This document shows, piece after piece, positions 7,281 to 15,799 of a DNA stretch of 64,000 nucleotides. Under the pieces are notes generated by a model. It had not been told where the DNA came from and did no database searches. It was given only the letters and a program-made list of their open reading frames with translations. The stretch lies in contig NZ_LFIP02000002.1 of assembly GCF_001189235.2 (NCBI RefSeq), positions 411-64,410 on the forward strand, in the 5' to 3' direction. Every line of letters begins with the position of its first letter. Within the stretch, counting starts at the first letter, position 1. The stretch is from Bradyrhizobium embrapense (GTDB taxonomy: Bacteria > Pseudomonadota > Alphaproteobacteria > Rhizobiales > Xanthobacteraceae). The translations under genes were made by a program, and so were the position numbers.

Positions 7281-8875
7281 TACTTCGCTTTTGCTAACGC
7301 CGCTTCTAGTTCCACATAGCTAACACGGTGCAGGTGCCAAGGAGATCCCCAATCGGGGCTGCCGATCTTAAAGTCGCCTGAGGTTGGGTCTTTAAGATCG
7401 CGGTCTTTAAGGAAAGCTCTTTTGTATAGGCGCGGAGCAACTCCAGTGAATGCTCGGAACAGAACCTTGTGATTGCCACCGCGGCTAGGTTCTATCCAGC
7501 CCTTCGCGTTTACAGTGATTGCATCGGCGTGGAGGGCTAGCGCCTGGCTTTTTGGGTATGGCTCGATGTACTGGACCTCGTCTATGCCGGCCGCGACGAT
7601 TCCTCGCGCGCAATAGTGACACGGGAACGTAGTGACAAAAAGGCGAGTCCCGACCGTCGTGGTGCCCTTTCGCGCGGCGGTGAAAACCGCATCCATCTCG
7701 GCATGGACGGCTCGGCTAAATTCTAGAAGGTCGCCAACCCGGCTCGCGCGTAGTTCGAGTTTCAACCGAGCTCTGCGTATCGCATCCAGGCTCTTCAATT
7801 CTGGAATGTCGTCGATGAGGTCATCGATAATCTTATTTTGCTCTCGCGTGTTGCTGCAGAACTTTCCCAGCTTCTGGAATACACATCGATGATCTTCGGT
7901 CTCGTGCAGGAATGATTCGCCATAAACGCCGCCACCGGGACGAGGGACTTCATTTGTGCCTGTCGCGATCACGTTGCCCGACTTGTCGAGAAGCGCTGCT
8001 CCAACTTGCCTCGATAGGCAGGAACTCTGCATTGCGGCGCCGTAAGCGTCATGCATGGCTGTCTCTGAAACAGTGGGGCGGACAACCTCGGCGGCGGTCA
8101 TGATTTTAATTAGGCGCGATAGGGAGTCATTGATGTCCCAATCGGGATTTGGTTCGCCGTCCTCGAATTGGTCGATCGTATTATCCACGAAGAAGTCTGC
8201 CATATGGAACGCGTCGGAAACGCGTTGACCATGTTTTTCCGCTGCGCGAGCGTCTCTAGCCATAAAGGCTGCGGCGTCCTCCATGCCAGCATTTCGATAT
8301 TTTTTTACAATACGGTTCTGTCTCACGTTTGCTTCACAAACCACGCCAACCAGGACAAACGCATCTTGGTAGACTTTGCGAAGTAGCTCCACTTCCGCAG
8401 GGTGCCTTATTGAATCGAGGACGTAAGCTCGTCGAGTGCCATCAGGGCGAACCGGATCTTCGCCGGGACTCTTGATGCCCAAGCGAGATGCGCGAGTTAG
8501 GCGAATTGCTTCGATAAGGCTCCGTGCGACGATCGCGTGATCTCCAGAAGACCGCATCTGATCTCCTAGATCTTGATATGCTACGGTCGTCTTTAGGTCA
8601 TTCGCTGGTGTCGTTGGAAGTGGGTGATCAGTCTTTCTCGCCCATTCTTCGATCATCTTTCTCGCTTTGAGTACCTCGACGTCAAACTTGCCGCCTGGCA
8701 AAGCGTCGCTCTCAAGTAGCCCTCTGAGCGTTGTAGCAATCTCGCTTGTTCCGGAGCCAACGTAGCCAACAACTGCGAAGACGACTTCGTTGGTTGCATT
8801 CTCTTCGATGTGTGCTTTCGCAGTCTTTCGATTTTCTGAGCTAAGTGATGCGACCGCAACTGGCTTGTTGGCCAT
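7280..8875 (-). CDS. Anti-phage-type dCTP deaminase (P-loop plus deaminase fusion)
   Basis: 531 residues. The N-terminal half is a P-loop kinase-like domain with GYVGSGTSE at 37-45. The C-terminal half is a zinc deaminase with HAE at 391-393 (ligand and proton shuttle) and PCHYC at 418-422 (cysteine ligands). This architecture matches defence deaminases of the DCD/AvcD type, which convert dCTP (and dCMP) to the uracil form during infection and starve phage DNA synthesis. It is the first gene of a three-gene leftward operon; its stop overlaps the TIR-APAZ start. The lead region is AT-rich with only a weak ribosome site. A plain dCMP deaminase is unlikely given the length and the fused P-loop. 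Confidence 0.87.
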   Translation of the reverse strand: MANKPVAVASLSSENRKTAKAHIEENATNEVVFAVVGYVGSGTSEIATTLRGLLESDALPGGKFDVEVLKARKMIEEWARKTDHPLPTTPANDLKTTVAYQDLGDQMRSSGDHAIVARSLIEAIRLTRASRLGIKSPGEDPVRPDGTRRAYVLDSIRHPAEVELLRKVYQDAFVLVGVVCEANVRQNRIVKKYRNAGMEDAAAFMARDARAAEKHGQRVSDAFHMADFFVDNTIDQFEDGEPNPDWDINDSLSRLIKIMTAAEVVRPTVSETAMHDAYGAAMQSSCLSRQVGAALLDKSGNVIATGTNEVPRPGGGVYGESFLHETEDHRCVFQKLGKFCSNTREQNKIIDDLIDDIPELKSLDAIRRARLKLELRASRVGDLLEFSRAVHAEMDAVFTAARKGTTTVGTRLFVTTFPCHYCARGIVAAGIDEVQYIEPYPKSQALALHADAITVNAKGWIEPSRGGNHKVLFRAFTGVAPRLYKRAFLKDRDLKDPTSGDFKIGSPDWGSPWHLHRVSYVELEAALAKAK

Positions 8876-9010
8876 ATTTTATGATCCAATGTCCTGAAAT
8901 TAAACGAGTCTCGAATCTGTGCTGCGATGTTACCTTTGATTGTCTAGGAAGTCCCTTTATACGTTTGGGTTGTCTTCGCGCTGCTCGTTCAGCACCTAAA
9001 CGATTAGTCA
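8876..9010 (-). promoter_or_regulatory. Leader/promoter region of the defence operon
   Basis: 135 bp between the deaminase ATG and the rpmB terminator, markedly AT-rich. Reading leftward, a TATAAA at 8956-8961 could be a -10 element about 80 bp before the start, but no good -35 stands at the right distance. A TTGACT further upstream is not well spaced either. I saw no AvcI-like partner RNA, though such RNAs are hard to see by eye. Confidence 0.3.
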
Positions 9011-9044
9011 AAACAAAAACGGCCGGGTCATCGACCCGGCCGTT
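9011..9044 (-). terminator. Rho-independent terminator of rpmB
   Basis: A 12-bp perfect stem (AACGGCCGGGTC paired with GACCCGGCCGTT, 9018-9044) followed, reading leftward, by a T-rich run. It lies about 40 bp past the rpmB stop. It separates rpmB from the defence operon, which runs in the same direction. Confidence 0.85.
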
Positions 9045-9082
9045 CAAAACTCTTCCCGCGAATTCCGCTTGCGCAGTCTCGC

Positions 9083-9391
9083 TCAGCTCGCCTTCTTCAC
9101 CGGGGCCGGCTTGCCGACCTTCTTCTCGATCGCGCGCTTCAGGTCGAGGGCGCGGGGCGAGAGCACGTCGGCCTTGGCCTTGAGCAGATAGGCGTCGAGG
9201 CCGCCATTGTGGTCGACGCTCTTCAGCGCGTTGGTCGAGACGCGCAGGCGCACGTTGCGGCCGAGCGCGTCCGAGATGAAGGTCACGTTGGCCAGGTTCG
9301 GCAGGAAGCGCCGCTTGGTCTTGATGTTGGAGTGGCTCACCTTGTGGCCCGTCTGGGGGCCCTTGGCCGTCAGTTCGCAGCGCCGGGACAT
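9083..9391 (-). CDS. rpmB: 50S ribosomal protein L28
   Basis: 102 residues, the length of alphaproteobacterial L28. Opening [20 protein letters not shown] and the central [10 protein letters not shown] are diagnostic. It is a structural protein of the large ribosomal subunit. It has a strong housekeeping promoter 95 bp upstream and its own hairpin terminator downstream, so it is a single-gene unit. The alphaproteobacterial C-terminal extension ([13 protein letters not shown]) is present. It marks the return to conserved chromosome at the right edge of the defence island. Confidence 0.97.
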   Translation of the reverse strand: MSRRCELTAKGPQTGHKVSHSNIKTKRRFLPNLANVTFISDALGRNVRLRVSTNALKSVDHNGGLDAYLLKAKADVLSPRALDLKRAIEKKVGKPAPVKKAS

Positions 9392-9492
9392 CTTACAAAA
9401 TCCTTATTTCATCCCCGCCTCGTCTCAGGCGTGCATTCGCACGGCCCGCGCGGGGGTTTTGAATTCGCGTCCATTTTCCAGGAACCGCGGGT

Positions 9493-9521
9493 GTATAGGG
9501 GCAGAATACCCAAGCGTCAAG
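9493..9521 (-). promoter_or_regulatory. Sigma-70-type promoter of rpmB
   Basis: Reading leftward: TTGACG (9516-9521), a 17-bp spacer, then TATACA (9493-9498). Transcription would start near 9486, giving a leader of about 95 nt before the L28 ATG. The rest of 9392-9723 shows no gene. Confidence 0.7.
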
Positions 9522-9723
9522 ATTATATCGCCGCATAACCGTACCGGGAAATGGCGGTTCATAAGCGCTACCAGCCACTTAACCGCGGATATGGCAACCA
9601 TATAAAGGGCGTATTCGGCTGCAAGTCTTGGTTCCATAAGAGACGCGCCCGTTGTCCGGCCGAATTGAACGACCAGATGGACAGCGAACAGAGCGCCGAT
9701 AGCAGGACCGTCAGGTAGGTTAA

Positions 9724-10575
9724 GTGACCACCGCCATTGCCCTTTTGCCCCCGCTCGGCCGGCTCCTCGGCCTGTGCGCCGGTGTTGTTTTGCTGTTCTG
9801 CGCCGAGCGCGCCAGCGCGCAGGGGCGGCTCGACGCCCAGTATGAGGCGACGCTCGCCGGTATCCCGGTCGGCAAGGGCTCCTGGACCATCGAAATCGGC
9901 GACGACAGCTTCTCGGCCGCAGCCCAGGGCGGCACCGCGGGCCTCTTGAAGGCGTTTTCCGGCGGCACCGGCTCAGGCGCCTCGCAGGGCCGCGTCGTCA
10001 ACGGCGCGCTGGTCGCCGCCGCCTACACCGCGACCACCACCACCTCGAAGAAGTCGGAGACGATCCGGATGGTGCTTGCCAATGGCGGCATCAAGGACTC
10101 CGCGATCGAGCCGGAGCCGCCGGTCGATGCCGACCGCCTGCCGGTGACCGATGCGCAGAAGAAGAACGTGTTCGATCCGATGACCGGCTCGTTCCTGCGC
10201 GCGCCCGGCAATGCCGAATTGATGAGTCCCGATGTCTGCCGCACCAGTGCCGGCATCTTCGACGGCCGCATGCGCTACGACCTCAAGCTCGATTTCAAGC
10301 GGGTCGAGATCGTCAAGGCCGAGCGCGGCTATCACGGCCCGGCGCTGGTCTGCGCGCTCTATTTCGTGCCGATCTCGGGCTACATCCCGGATCGCCCCGT
10401 GATCAAATACCTCGCCGCCCAGCGCAACATCGAAATCGCCTTCGTGCCGATCGCCGGCACCCGCCTCTTGGTGCCGTTCCGCATGACGATCCCGACCCCG
10501 CTCGGCCAGGCCATGCTGGAGGCCACCTCGTTCGTCACCACAGCCGCGCCGCCGCGCGTGGCGAAGACGCAGTAG
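9724..10575 (+). CDS. DUF3108 family periplasmic protein
   Basis: 283 residues with a GTG start. A signal peptide covers about residues 1-33 (hydrophobic LLGLCAGVVLLFCAERASA, cleavage before QGRLDAQY). The mature part begins with YEATLAGIPVGKGSWTIEI, typical of the DUF3108 family, a beta-rich periplasmic protein of uncertain role, with MRYDLKLDFKRVE further on. It is divergent from rpmB, an arrangement I associate with Bradyrhizobium and Rhodopseudomonas. Function is unknown; a role in envelope maintenance is only a guess. A palindromic repeat follows the stop and may end transcription. Confidence 0.85.
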   Translation: MTTAIALLPPLGRLLGLCAGVVLLFCAERASAQGRLDAQYEATLAGIPVGKGSWTIEIGDDSFSAAAQGGTAGLLKAFSGGTGSGASQGRVVNGALVAAAYTATTTTSKKSETIRMVLANGGIKDSAIEPEPPVDADRLPVTDAQKKNVFDPMTGSFLRAPGNAELMSPDVCRTSAGIFDGRMRYDLKLDFKRVEIVKAERGYHGPALVCALYFVPISGYIPDRPVIKYLAAQRNIEIAFVPIAGTRLLVPFRMTIPTPLGQAMLEATSFVTTAAPPRVAKTQ

Positions 10576-10581
10576 CTCACG

Positions 10582-10664
10582 CCGTCATTCCGGGGCGATG
10601 CGGAAGCATCGAACCCGGAATCTCGAGATTCCGGGTTCGCGCTGCGCGCGCCCCGGAATGACGG
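10582..10664. repeat. Palindromic repeat of the CGTCATTCCGGGGCG family
   Basis: Facing copies of CGTCATTCCGGGGCG and CGCCCCGGAATGACGG, with a second inner hairpin around CCCGGAATCTCGAGATTCCGGG. This is a common intergenic repeat in Bradyrhizobium. It sits directly after the DUF3108 gene and could act as a terminator. Confidence 0.75.
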
Positions 10665-11026
10665 GTATTGAGCGACTTCGGGCATGCAACAAACGTCATG
10701 GAATCCAGTTGACTCTTGCCCGGTTCTGATTCGACTCGGCCACCCTTGGAATTTAAGGAATTCAGTCCGCATATCCCCTGCTTGTGGAGCCCTGTCAAAC
10801 TTGATCTAGTGCCGCCGCCGTCGGCCTACCCGAGATGTTGCGGTGAACGTTTCGAGCCTGGAATGGAGTCAGCGATTCGGCCGCGATTCGTTCTAGACTC
10901 GTTCCGAAGCTTAAGGGCGGCCCGGAAAGCGTCGCATTGTGAGACAGATTTTGCGAAAGGATGCGTGAATCCGATGAAGTTGGTGGATCGCGCCGGAGTG
11001 ACGATATTGGACGTGTGCGCTGCATT
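10665..11026. other. Non-coding, nothing recognised
   Basis: About 360 bp between two repeat elements. Open frames here lack ribosome sites and family features. Composition is less GC-rich than the flanking genes. It may carry the helicase promoter, but I see no clear -35/-10 pair. Confidence 0.4.
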
Positions 11027-11160
11027 CTTCTCCCTCGCCCCGCTCTTGCGGGGAGAGGGCTGGGGTGAGGGGCTCTCGCCACGAGAGCTGCTCGCGGATG
11101 GTCCCCCTCACCCGCCGCGCAAACGCGCGGCGACCTCTCCCCGCGCGCGGGGCGAGGTGA
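11027..11160. repeat. GC-rich intergenic repeat, same family as 2611-2790
   Basis: Two adjoining hairpins built from CTCGCCCCGCTCTTGCGGGG and CTCTCCCCGCGCGCGGGGCG, with GGTGAGGGG / CCCCCTCACC between them. It ends about 50 bp before the helicase start. Confidence 0.7.
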
Positions 11161-11213
11161 CTTTCTAGGCGCGCATCCGCGCGACACGCCGTAACAAGAA
11201 ACACCTGCAAAAA

Positions 11214-14200
11214 ATGGTTTTCTCAACTTCGTTCGGAAATGACCGCGTGCCCGGCGCAGGCGTCACTGCGGTGCTGGGGCCGACCAACACCGGCAAGACG
11301 CATCTTGCGATCGAGCGCATGCTTGCGCATTCGTCGGGGCTCATTGGCCTGCCGCTGCGGCTCTTGGCGCGCGAGGTCTACAACAAGATCGCCGACCGCG
11401 CCGGCGTCGACAACGTCGCGCTGATCACCGGCGAGGAGAAGATCAAGCCGAAGGCGCCGCGCTTCTGGGTCTCGACCGTGGAGGCGATGCCGCGCGATCT
11501 CGACGTGTCGTTTCTCGCGGTCGACGAGATCCAGATCGCCGCCGATCTCGAGCGCGGGCATGTCTTCACCGATCGCATCCTCAACCGCCGCGGCCGCGAC
11601 GAGACGCTGCTGCTGGGCGCTGCGACGATGCGGCCGATGATCGAACGGCTGCTGCCGGGCGCCTCGATCGTCACGCGGCCGAGGCTGTCGCAGCTCGAAT
11701 TCGCCGGCGACCGCAAGATCACGCGGCAGCCGCGCAGAACAGCAATCGTCGCGTTCTCGGCCGATGAGGTCTATGCGATCGCCGAACTGATCCGCCGCCA
11801 GCATGGCGGCGCGGCCGTGGTGCTGGGCTCGCTCTCGCCCCGTACGCGCAATGCGCAGGTCGCGATGTTTCAGAACGGCGATGTCGATTACCTCGTCGCC
11901 ACCGATGCGGTCGGGATGGGGCTCAATCTCGATGTCGATCATGTCGCCTTTGCCTCCGACCGCAAATATGACGGCTACCAGTTCCGCCGGCTGACGCCGG
12001 CCGAGTTCGCGCAGATCGCAGGCCGCGCCGGGCGCGCCACGCGCAACGGCACCTTTGGTACGACGGGACGCTGCGCACCGTTCGAGCCGGAGCTCGTCAA
12101 TGCGCTGCAGAACCACACCTTCGACAGCGTCAAGATGCTGCAATGGCGCAATGCCAGGCTGGACTTCTCCTCGCTCGGCGCGTTGCAGGTGTCGCTGGCG
12201 CTGACGCCCAATCATGAGGCACTGACGCGGGCCCCGGTGGCCGAGGATCTGCGGGTGCTCGAACATGTCGCACGCGACGCCGAGGTGCGCGAATGGGCGC
12301 ATGGGGCCAAGGCGGTGGAGCGGCTGTGGGAGGCCTGCCAGGTTCCGGACTACCGAAAGCTGTCGCCGGCCGCCCATGCCGAACTCGTGACCACGCTGTA
12401 TGGCTTCCTGATGCAAAAGGGGCGTATCCCCGACGCATGGTTTGCCGCCCAGGTCGACCAAGCCAACCGGACCGACGGCGATATCGACACGCTATCGGGC
12501 CGGATCGCGCAGATTCGGACCTGGACCTTCGTTGCCAACCGGCCGGACTGGCTTTACGACCCGGACCACTGGCAGGGGATCACGCGCGATCTCGAAAATA
12601 AATTATCCGATGCGCTGCATGAACGGCTCACGGAGCGTTTCGTTGACAGGCGGACCAGTGTATTGATGCGCCGCCTGCGGGAGAACTCAGTTTTGAATAC
12701 GGAAATTGGCAAGACCGGTGAAGTGATCGTGGAAGGCCACGTGATCGGCCGGCTCGATGGTTTCACCTTCGCACCCGATGCGGCCGAGGCCGGCAGCGAC
12801 GCCAAGGCGCTGCAAGCCGCTGCCCAGCAGGTGCTGGCGCGCGAGATCGATACCCGTGCCGAGAAACTGGGCGCCGCCCCCGACGAGCAGTTCGTGCTGA
12901 CTTCCGACGGCACCATCCGCTGGACCGGCGATGCGGTCGCCAAGCTGGTGGCCGCCGACGACGCATTGCATCCGCGGCTGCGCATCATCTCCGACGAGCG
13001 GCTGACCGGCGCCTCCCGCGAAGCCGTGCAGACCCGGCTCGATCTCTGGCTCAAGACGCATATCGAAAAGCTGCTCGGGCCGCTGTTCGAATTGTCCAAG
13101 GCCGAGGATATCCAGGGCATCGCCCGCGGCATCGCCTTCCAGCTCGTCGAGGCGCTCGGCGTGCTCGAGCGCAGCAAGATCGCGGCCGAGATGAAGGATC
13201 TCGACCAGCCCTCGCGCGCCGCGCTGCGCAAATACGGCGTGCGCTTCGGCGCCTACCACATCTATTTCCCGCAGCTCTTGAAGCCCGCGGCGCGCTCGCT
13301 GGCCTCGCTGCTGTGGGCCGAGAAGCAGAGCAATGTCGACATGGCCGCGCTTTCGAACGTGCAGCATCTGGCGAGTAGCGGTCGCACCTCGTTCCCGGTC
13401 GACAAGACCTTGCCGCGCGATGGCTATCGCGTGCTCGGCTATCGCCAGTGCGGCGAGCGCGCGGTGCGCGTCGACATTCTCGAGCGGCTCGCCGATCTGA
13501 TCCGCCCCGCATTGGCCTGGCGCGAGACCTCGCCGGGCGAGAAGCCCGCCGGTGCGTTCGATGGCCGCGGCTTTGTCGTGACGCAAGCGATGACCTCGCT
13601 GACCGGCTCGGCGGGCGAAGATTTTGCCTCGATCCTGCGCGCGCTCGGCTACCGCATGGACCGCCGTCCTCCCCTGCCGCCGAAGCCCGTCGAGGCTGCG
13701 CCGGTCGAGACCACCGAGACGGTCGCTGCCGAGACGCCGCCGGCCGAGGCGACGTCCGACGCTGCCGTGGATGCGCCGGTGGATGCCGCTGCCGAGGTCA
13801 CGGCCGATGCGCCGGAGGCTGCGGTCGAACAGCCGGTGTCCGGCGATCCGGCGCCGTCGGCCGCGCTGCTGCCCGATGTCGGCTTTGCCGAGGTGGTGCC
13901 AAGCGAAGCCACGCCTGTCGTGATTGAGACCCATCAGGATGCCATCGCCGAGCGCGCCGCGCCGGTCGATGAGCTCGCTGTTGCCGAAGCCCCGGCTGCC
14001 GAAGTTGCCGCCGAACCCGCGCCTGCCGTGGAAGCCGCGGCGGAGACGCCGCCTGAGGCTGCTGAGACACCGTCACAGCACGCCGCTGAGGCGCCTGCAG
14101 AGACCGCGAGCGCGGACGCCGCGCCCGCGGAGGCGGCCCCCGCCGCCGCGGAGACGCCGGCCGAGCCGCAAATGGTCGAAGTCTGGCGGCCCGGTGGCCG

Positions 14201-14720
14201 CTCCGACGAGCGCCGTCCGCATCATCGCGGCCACGACCGCAACCGCGGCCGTCATCAGGGCAAGCCCGCCGAGGGCGCGCAGGCCACCGAAGGCGGCGGC
14301 GAGGGCGACAACAAGCGCGAGCAGCATCGCCGGCCGCGCCGCCACCAGGATTTCCGTGCACCGCGCCCCGGCGCGCCCGCTGACGGCTCTGCTCCGGCCG
14401 CTGCCGCGCCGGCCGATGGCGCGCCGCGCGAGGACAGGGGCCAGCGCCGCGAGCGCTTCGAAGGTAAAGGCCGCGATCGCGACAATGAGCGTCGCCGCGA
14501 CAACAAGTTCGGCGGTGGCGATCGCAAGGGCGATCGCGGCGATCGTGACCGCGGTGGCCGCGATTTCGGCAAGGGCGGCCGCGACAAGCGCGAGAGCGGC
14601 CCGTCGCATCGGCCCTACGCGTCGAGCGCGCCGCGCGAGCGCGACCGTCCGATCGATCCGAACTCGCCATTCGCCAAGCTCGCTGCCCTGAAAGAGCAGC
14701 TCGCCGGCCGGAAGGAATAA
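11214..14720 (+). CDS. SUV3-like DExH RNA helicase with long disordered tail
   Basis: 1168 residues. The helicase core has Walker A GPTNTGKT at 22-29, motif II DEIQ at 104-107 and motif VI QIAGRAGR at 267-274, the pattern of the mitochondrial Suv3 / bacterial helicase-related family that unwinds RNA for degradation. The middle part to about 830 matches the family C-terminal domains. About 830-1000 is an Ala/Pro/Glu-rich low-complexity stretch, then about 1010-1150 is rich in Arg, Gly and Asp (many GDR, RGG-like blocks), likely an RNA-binding tail. It probably works in RNA turnover. The S4 protein gene follows 32 bp later on the same strand. Confidence 0.88.
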   Translation: MVFSTSFGNDRVPGAGVTAVLGPTNTGKTHLAIERMLAHSSGLIGLPLRLLAREVYNKIADRAGVDNVALITGEEKIKPKAPRFWVSTVEAMPRDLDVSFLAVDEIQIAADLERGHVFTDRILNRRGRDETLLLGAATMRPMIERLLPGASIVTRPRLSQLEFAGDRKITRQPRRTAIVAFSADEVYAIAELIRRQHGGAAVVLGSLSPRTRNAQVAMFQNGDVDYLVATDAVGMGLNLDVDHVAFASDRKYDGYQFRRLTPAEFAQIAGRAGRATRNGTFGTTGRCAPFEPELVNALQNHTFDSVKMLQWRNARLDFSSLGALQVSLALTPNHEALTRAPVAEDLRVLEHVARDAEVREWAHGAKAVERLWEACQVPDYRKLSPAAHAELVTTLYGFLMQKGRIPDAWFAAQVDQANRTDGDIDTLSGRIAQIRTWTFVANRPDWLYDPDHWQGITRDLENKLSDALHERLTERFVDRRTSVLMRRLRENSVLNTEIGKTGEVIVEGHVIGRLDGFTFAPDAAEAGSDAKALQAAAQQVLAREIDTRAEKLGAAPDEQFVLTSDGTIRWTGDAVAKLVAADDALHPRLRIISDERLTGASREAVQTRLDLWLKTHIEKLLGPLFELSKAEDIQGIARGIAFQLVEALGVLERSKIAAEMKDLDQPSRAALRKYGVRFGAYHIYFPQLLKPAARSLASLLWAEKQSNVDMAALSNVQHLASSGRTSFPVDKTLPRDGYRVLGYRQCGERAVRVDILERLADLIRPALAWRETSPGEKPAGAFDGRGFVVTQAMTSLTGSAGEDFASILRALGYRMDRRPPLPPKPVEAAPVETTETVAAETPPAEATSDAAVDAPVDAAAEVTADAPEAAVEQPVSGDPAPSAALLPDVGFAEVVPSEATPVVIETHQDAIAERAAPVDELAVAEAPAAEVAAEPAPAVEAAAETPPEAAETPSQHAAEAPAETASADAAPAEAAPAAAETPAEPQMVEVWRPGGRSDERRPHHRGHDRNRGRHQGKPAEGAQATEGGGEGDNKREQHRRPRRHQDFRAPRPGAPADGSAPAAAAPADGAPREDRGQRRERFEGKGRDRDNERRRDNKFGGGDRKGDRGDRDRGGRDFGKGGRDKRESGPSHRPYASSAPRERDRPIDPNSPFAKLAALKEQLAGRKE

Positions 14721-14752
14721 TCCAACCCCTGATCCACCTCTTGGTTTGACGA

Positions 14753-15037
14753 TTGGATCGACAGCGCCTCGACAAATGGCTGTGGCACGCACGGGTGGTG
14801 AAGGCCCGCACCAGCGCGGCTGAACTCGTCGCATCAGGTCATGTCCGCATCAACGGCACGCGCGAGAAATCGCCGGGCCATGCGGTGAAGGCGGGCGACG
14901 TCATCACCGTCGCGCTCGACAACAGCGTCCGCGTGCTGAAGGTCACCGGCTTCGCCGAGCGGCGCGGCGATGCCGGTTCGGCGCGCGTGCTATATGAGGA
15001 TTTGCAGGCCGGCAATTTGCAAGCCGGTAAGGAGTAG
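14753..15037 (+). CDS. S4-domain RNA-binding protein (Hsp15-like)
   Basis: 94 residues, TTG start. The S4 fold is clear: QRLDKWLWHARVVKARTSAA, then ASGHVRINGTRE and KAGDVITVAL. Hsp15 proteins of this type bind stalled 50S subunits carrying nascent peptide and help recycle them; whether this protein does so is inferred. It lies directly after the SUV3-like helicase, suggesting a shared transcript and an RNA-related role. The basic C-terminal tail of enterobacterial Hsp15 is absent; this protein ends LQAGNLQAGKE. Confidence 0.87.
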   Translation: MDRQRLDKWLWHARVVKARTSAAELVASGHVRINGTREKSPGHAVKAGDVITVALDNSVRVLKVTGFAERRGDAGSARVLYEDLQAGNLQAGKE

Positions 15038-15062
15038 TTATTTAGCGCTTGCTATCTCAATT

Positions 15063-15134
15063 GAGCATGATCCGGACAAGTGGGTCCGGTTTTCCTCGCG
15101 ACAAACGCATAGCGTTTGCCCGGGGATCATGCTC
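15063..15134. repeat. GAGCATGATCC hairpin repeat
   Basis: Exact 11-bp arms GAGCATGATCC and GGATCATGCTC enclose a GC-rich interior with GGACAAGTGGGTCC and ACAAACGCATAGCGTTTG hairpins. A degenerate relative lies at 25115-25163. It separates the S4 gene from fdxA. Confidence 0.7.
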
Positions 15135-15254
15135 CCCATAAAACCGGTGGCAGGGGCGTGAGAATACTGGCGTTTTTCAGAGGCGGCTTCCCTTGCGGCC
15201 CCGGTATTCCTGCGCTACGCAACCCCAGAAAAATAGATCGTTCCGGAGTTTTGG

Positions 15255-15593
15255 ATGACCTACGTCGTCACTGAAGCCTGCATCAAGTGCAAATACACCG
15301 ACTGCGTCGAGGTCTGCCCCGTCGATTGCTTCTACGAGGGCGAGAACATGCTGGTCATCCATCCCGACGAATGCATCGATTGCGGCGTGTGCGAGCCGGA
15401 ATGCCCGGCTGACGCCATCAAGCCGGACACCGAGCCGGGGCTGGAGAAGTGGCTCGAGGTCAACCGCGACTACGCCAAGAGCTGGCCGAATATCACCCAG
15501 AAGAAGGACTCGCCCGAGGACGCCAAGGAGTGGGAAGGCAAGGAAGGCAAGTTCGAGAAATATTTTTCTCCGAATCCGGGCAGCGGCGACTGA
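15255..15593 (+). CDS. fdxA: Seven-iron ferredoxin FdxA
   Basis: 112 residues, soluble. The N-terminal cluster region has Cys9, 12, 17 and 21 ([18 protein letters not shown]), the pattern of [3Fe-4S]/[4Fe-4S] ferredoxins, and a second set at Cys40, 43, 46 and 50 ([12 protein letters not shown]). The C-terminal region [18 protein letters not shown] is typical of FdxA. It carries electrons in the cytoplasm. The fdxA-carD neighbourhood is common in the order. The ATG follows GTTCCGGAGTTTTGG, with GGAG as ribosome site. Confidence 0.95.
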   Translation: MTYVVTEACIKCKYTDCVEVCPVDCFYEGENMLVIHPDECIDCGVCEPECPADAIKPDTEPGLEKWLEVNRDYAKSWPNITQKKDSPEDAKEWEGKEGKFEKYFSPNPGSGD

Positions 15594-15741
15594 TTCGTTG
15601 GCGTTTGCCATCAACTGTCAGACTACCCTGATAGGGGCGAGACTGGACCCGCGGCGGCTTCCGTTGGGCCGCCGATTTAACCCTAATGACGGACATATGA
15701 CCTGAGGATGCCCTGTTATGCCCGGAATCGGGCGTAAATCA

Positions 15742-15769
15742 TTGATTTTTGCGGAAAATGTGCTATATC
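15742..15769 (+). promoter_or_regulatory. Sigma-70-type promoter of carD
   Basis: TTGATT at 15742-15747, 16-bp spacer, TATATC at 15764-15769. Transcription would start about 24 nt before the ATG at 15800, which favours the longer CarD reading. Confidence 0.55.
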
Positions 15770-15799
15770 TGACACATTACAGGCCAAGAACCCCCTGCC

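Noticed and set aside
8876..9010. AvcI-like antitoxin/inhibitor RNA partner for the deaminase
   Set aside because: I looked for a structured leader next to the deaminase but saw only a short hairpin and no clear RNA; cannot be decided by eye.
10716..11168. 150-codon frame before the helicase
   Set aside because: Half of it runs through the palindromic repeat; no domain or ribosome site.
13798..14811. Minus-strand open frames under the helicase tail
   Set aside because: The Ala/Pro/Arg low-complexity coding sequence on the plus strand leaves few stops on the other strand; no ribosome site or motif.
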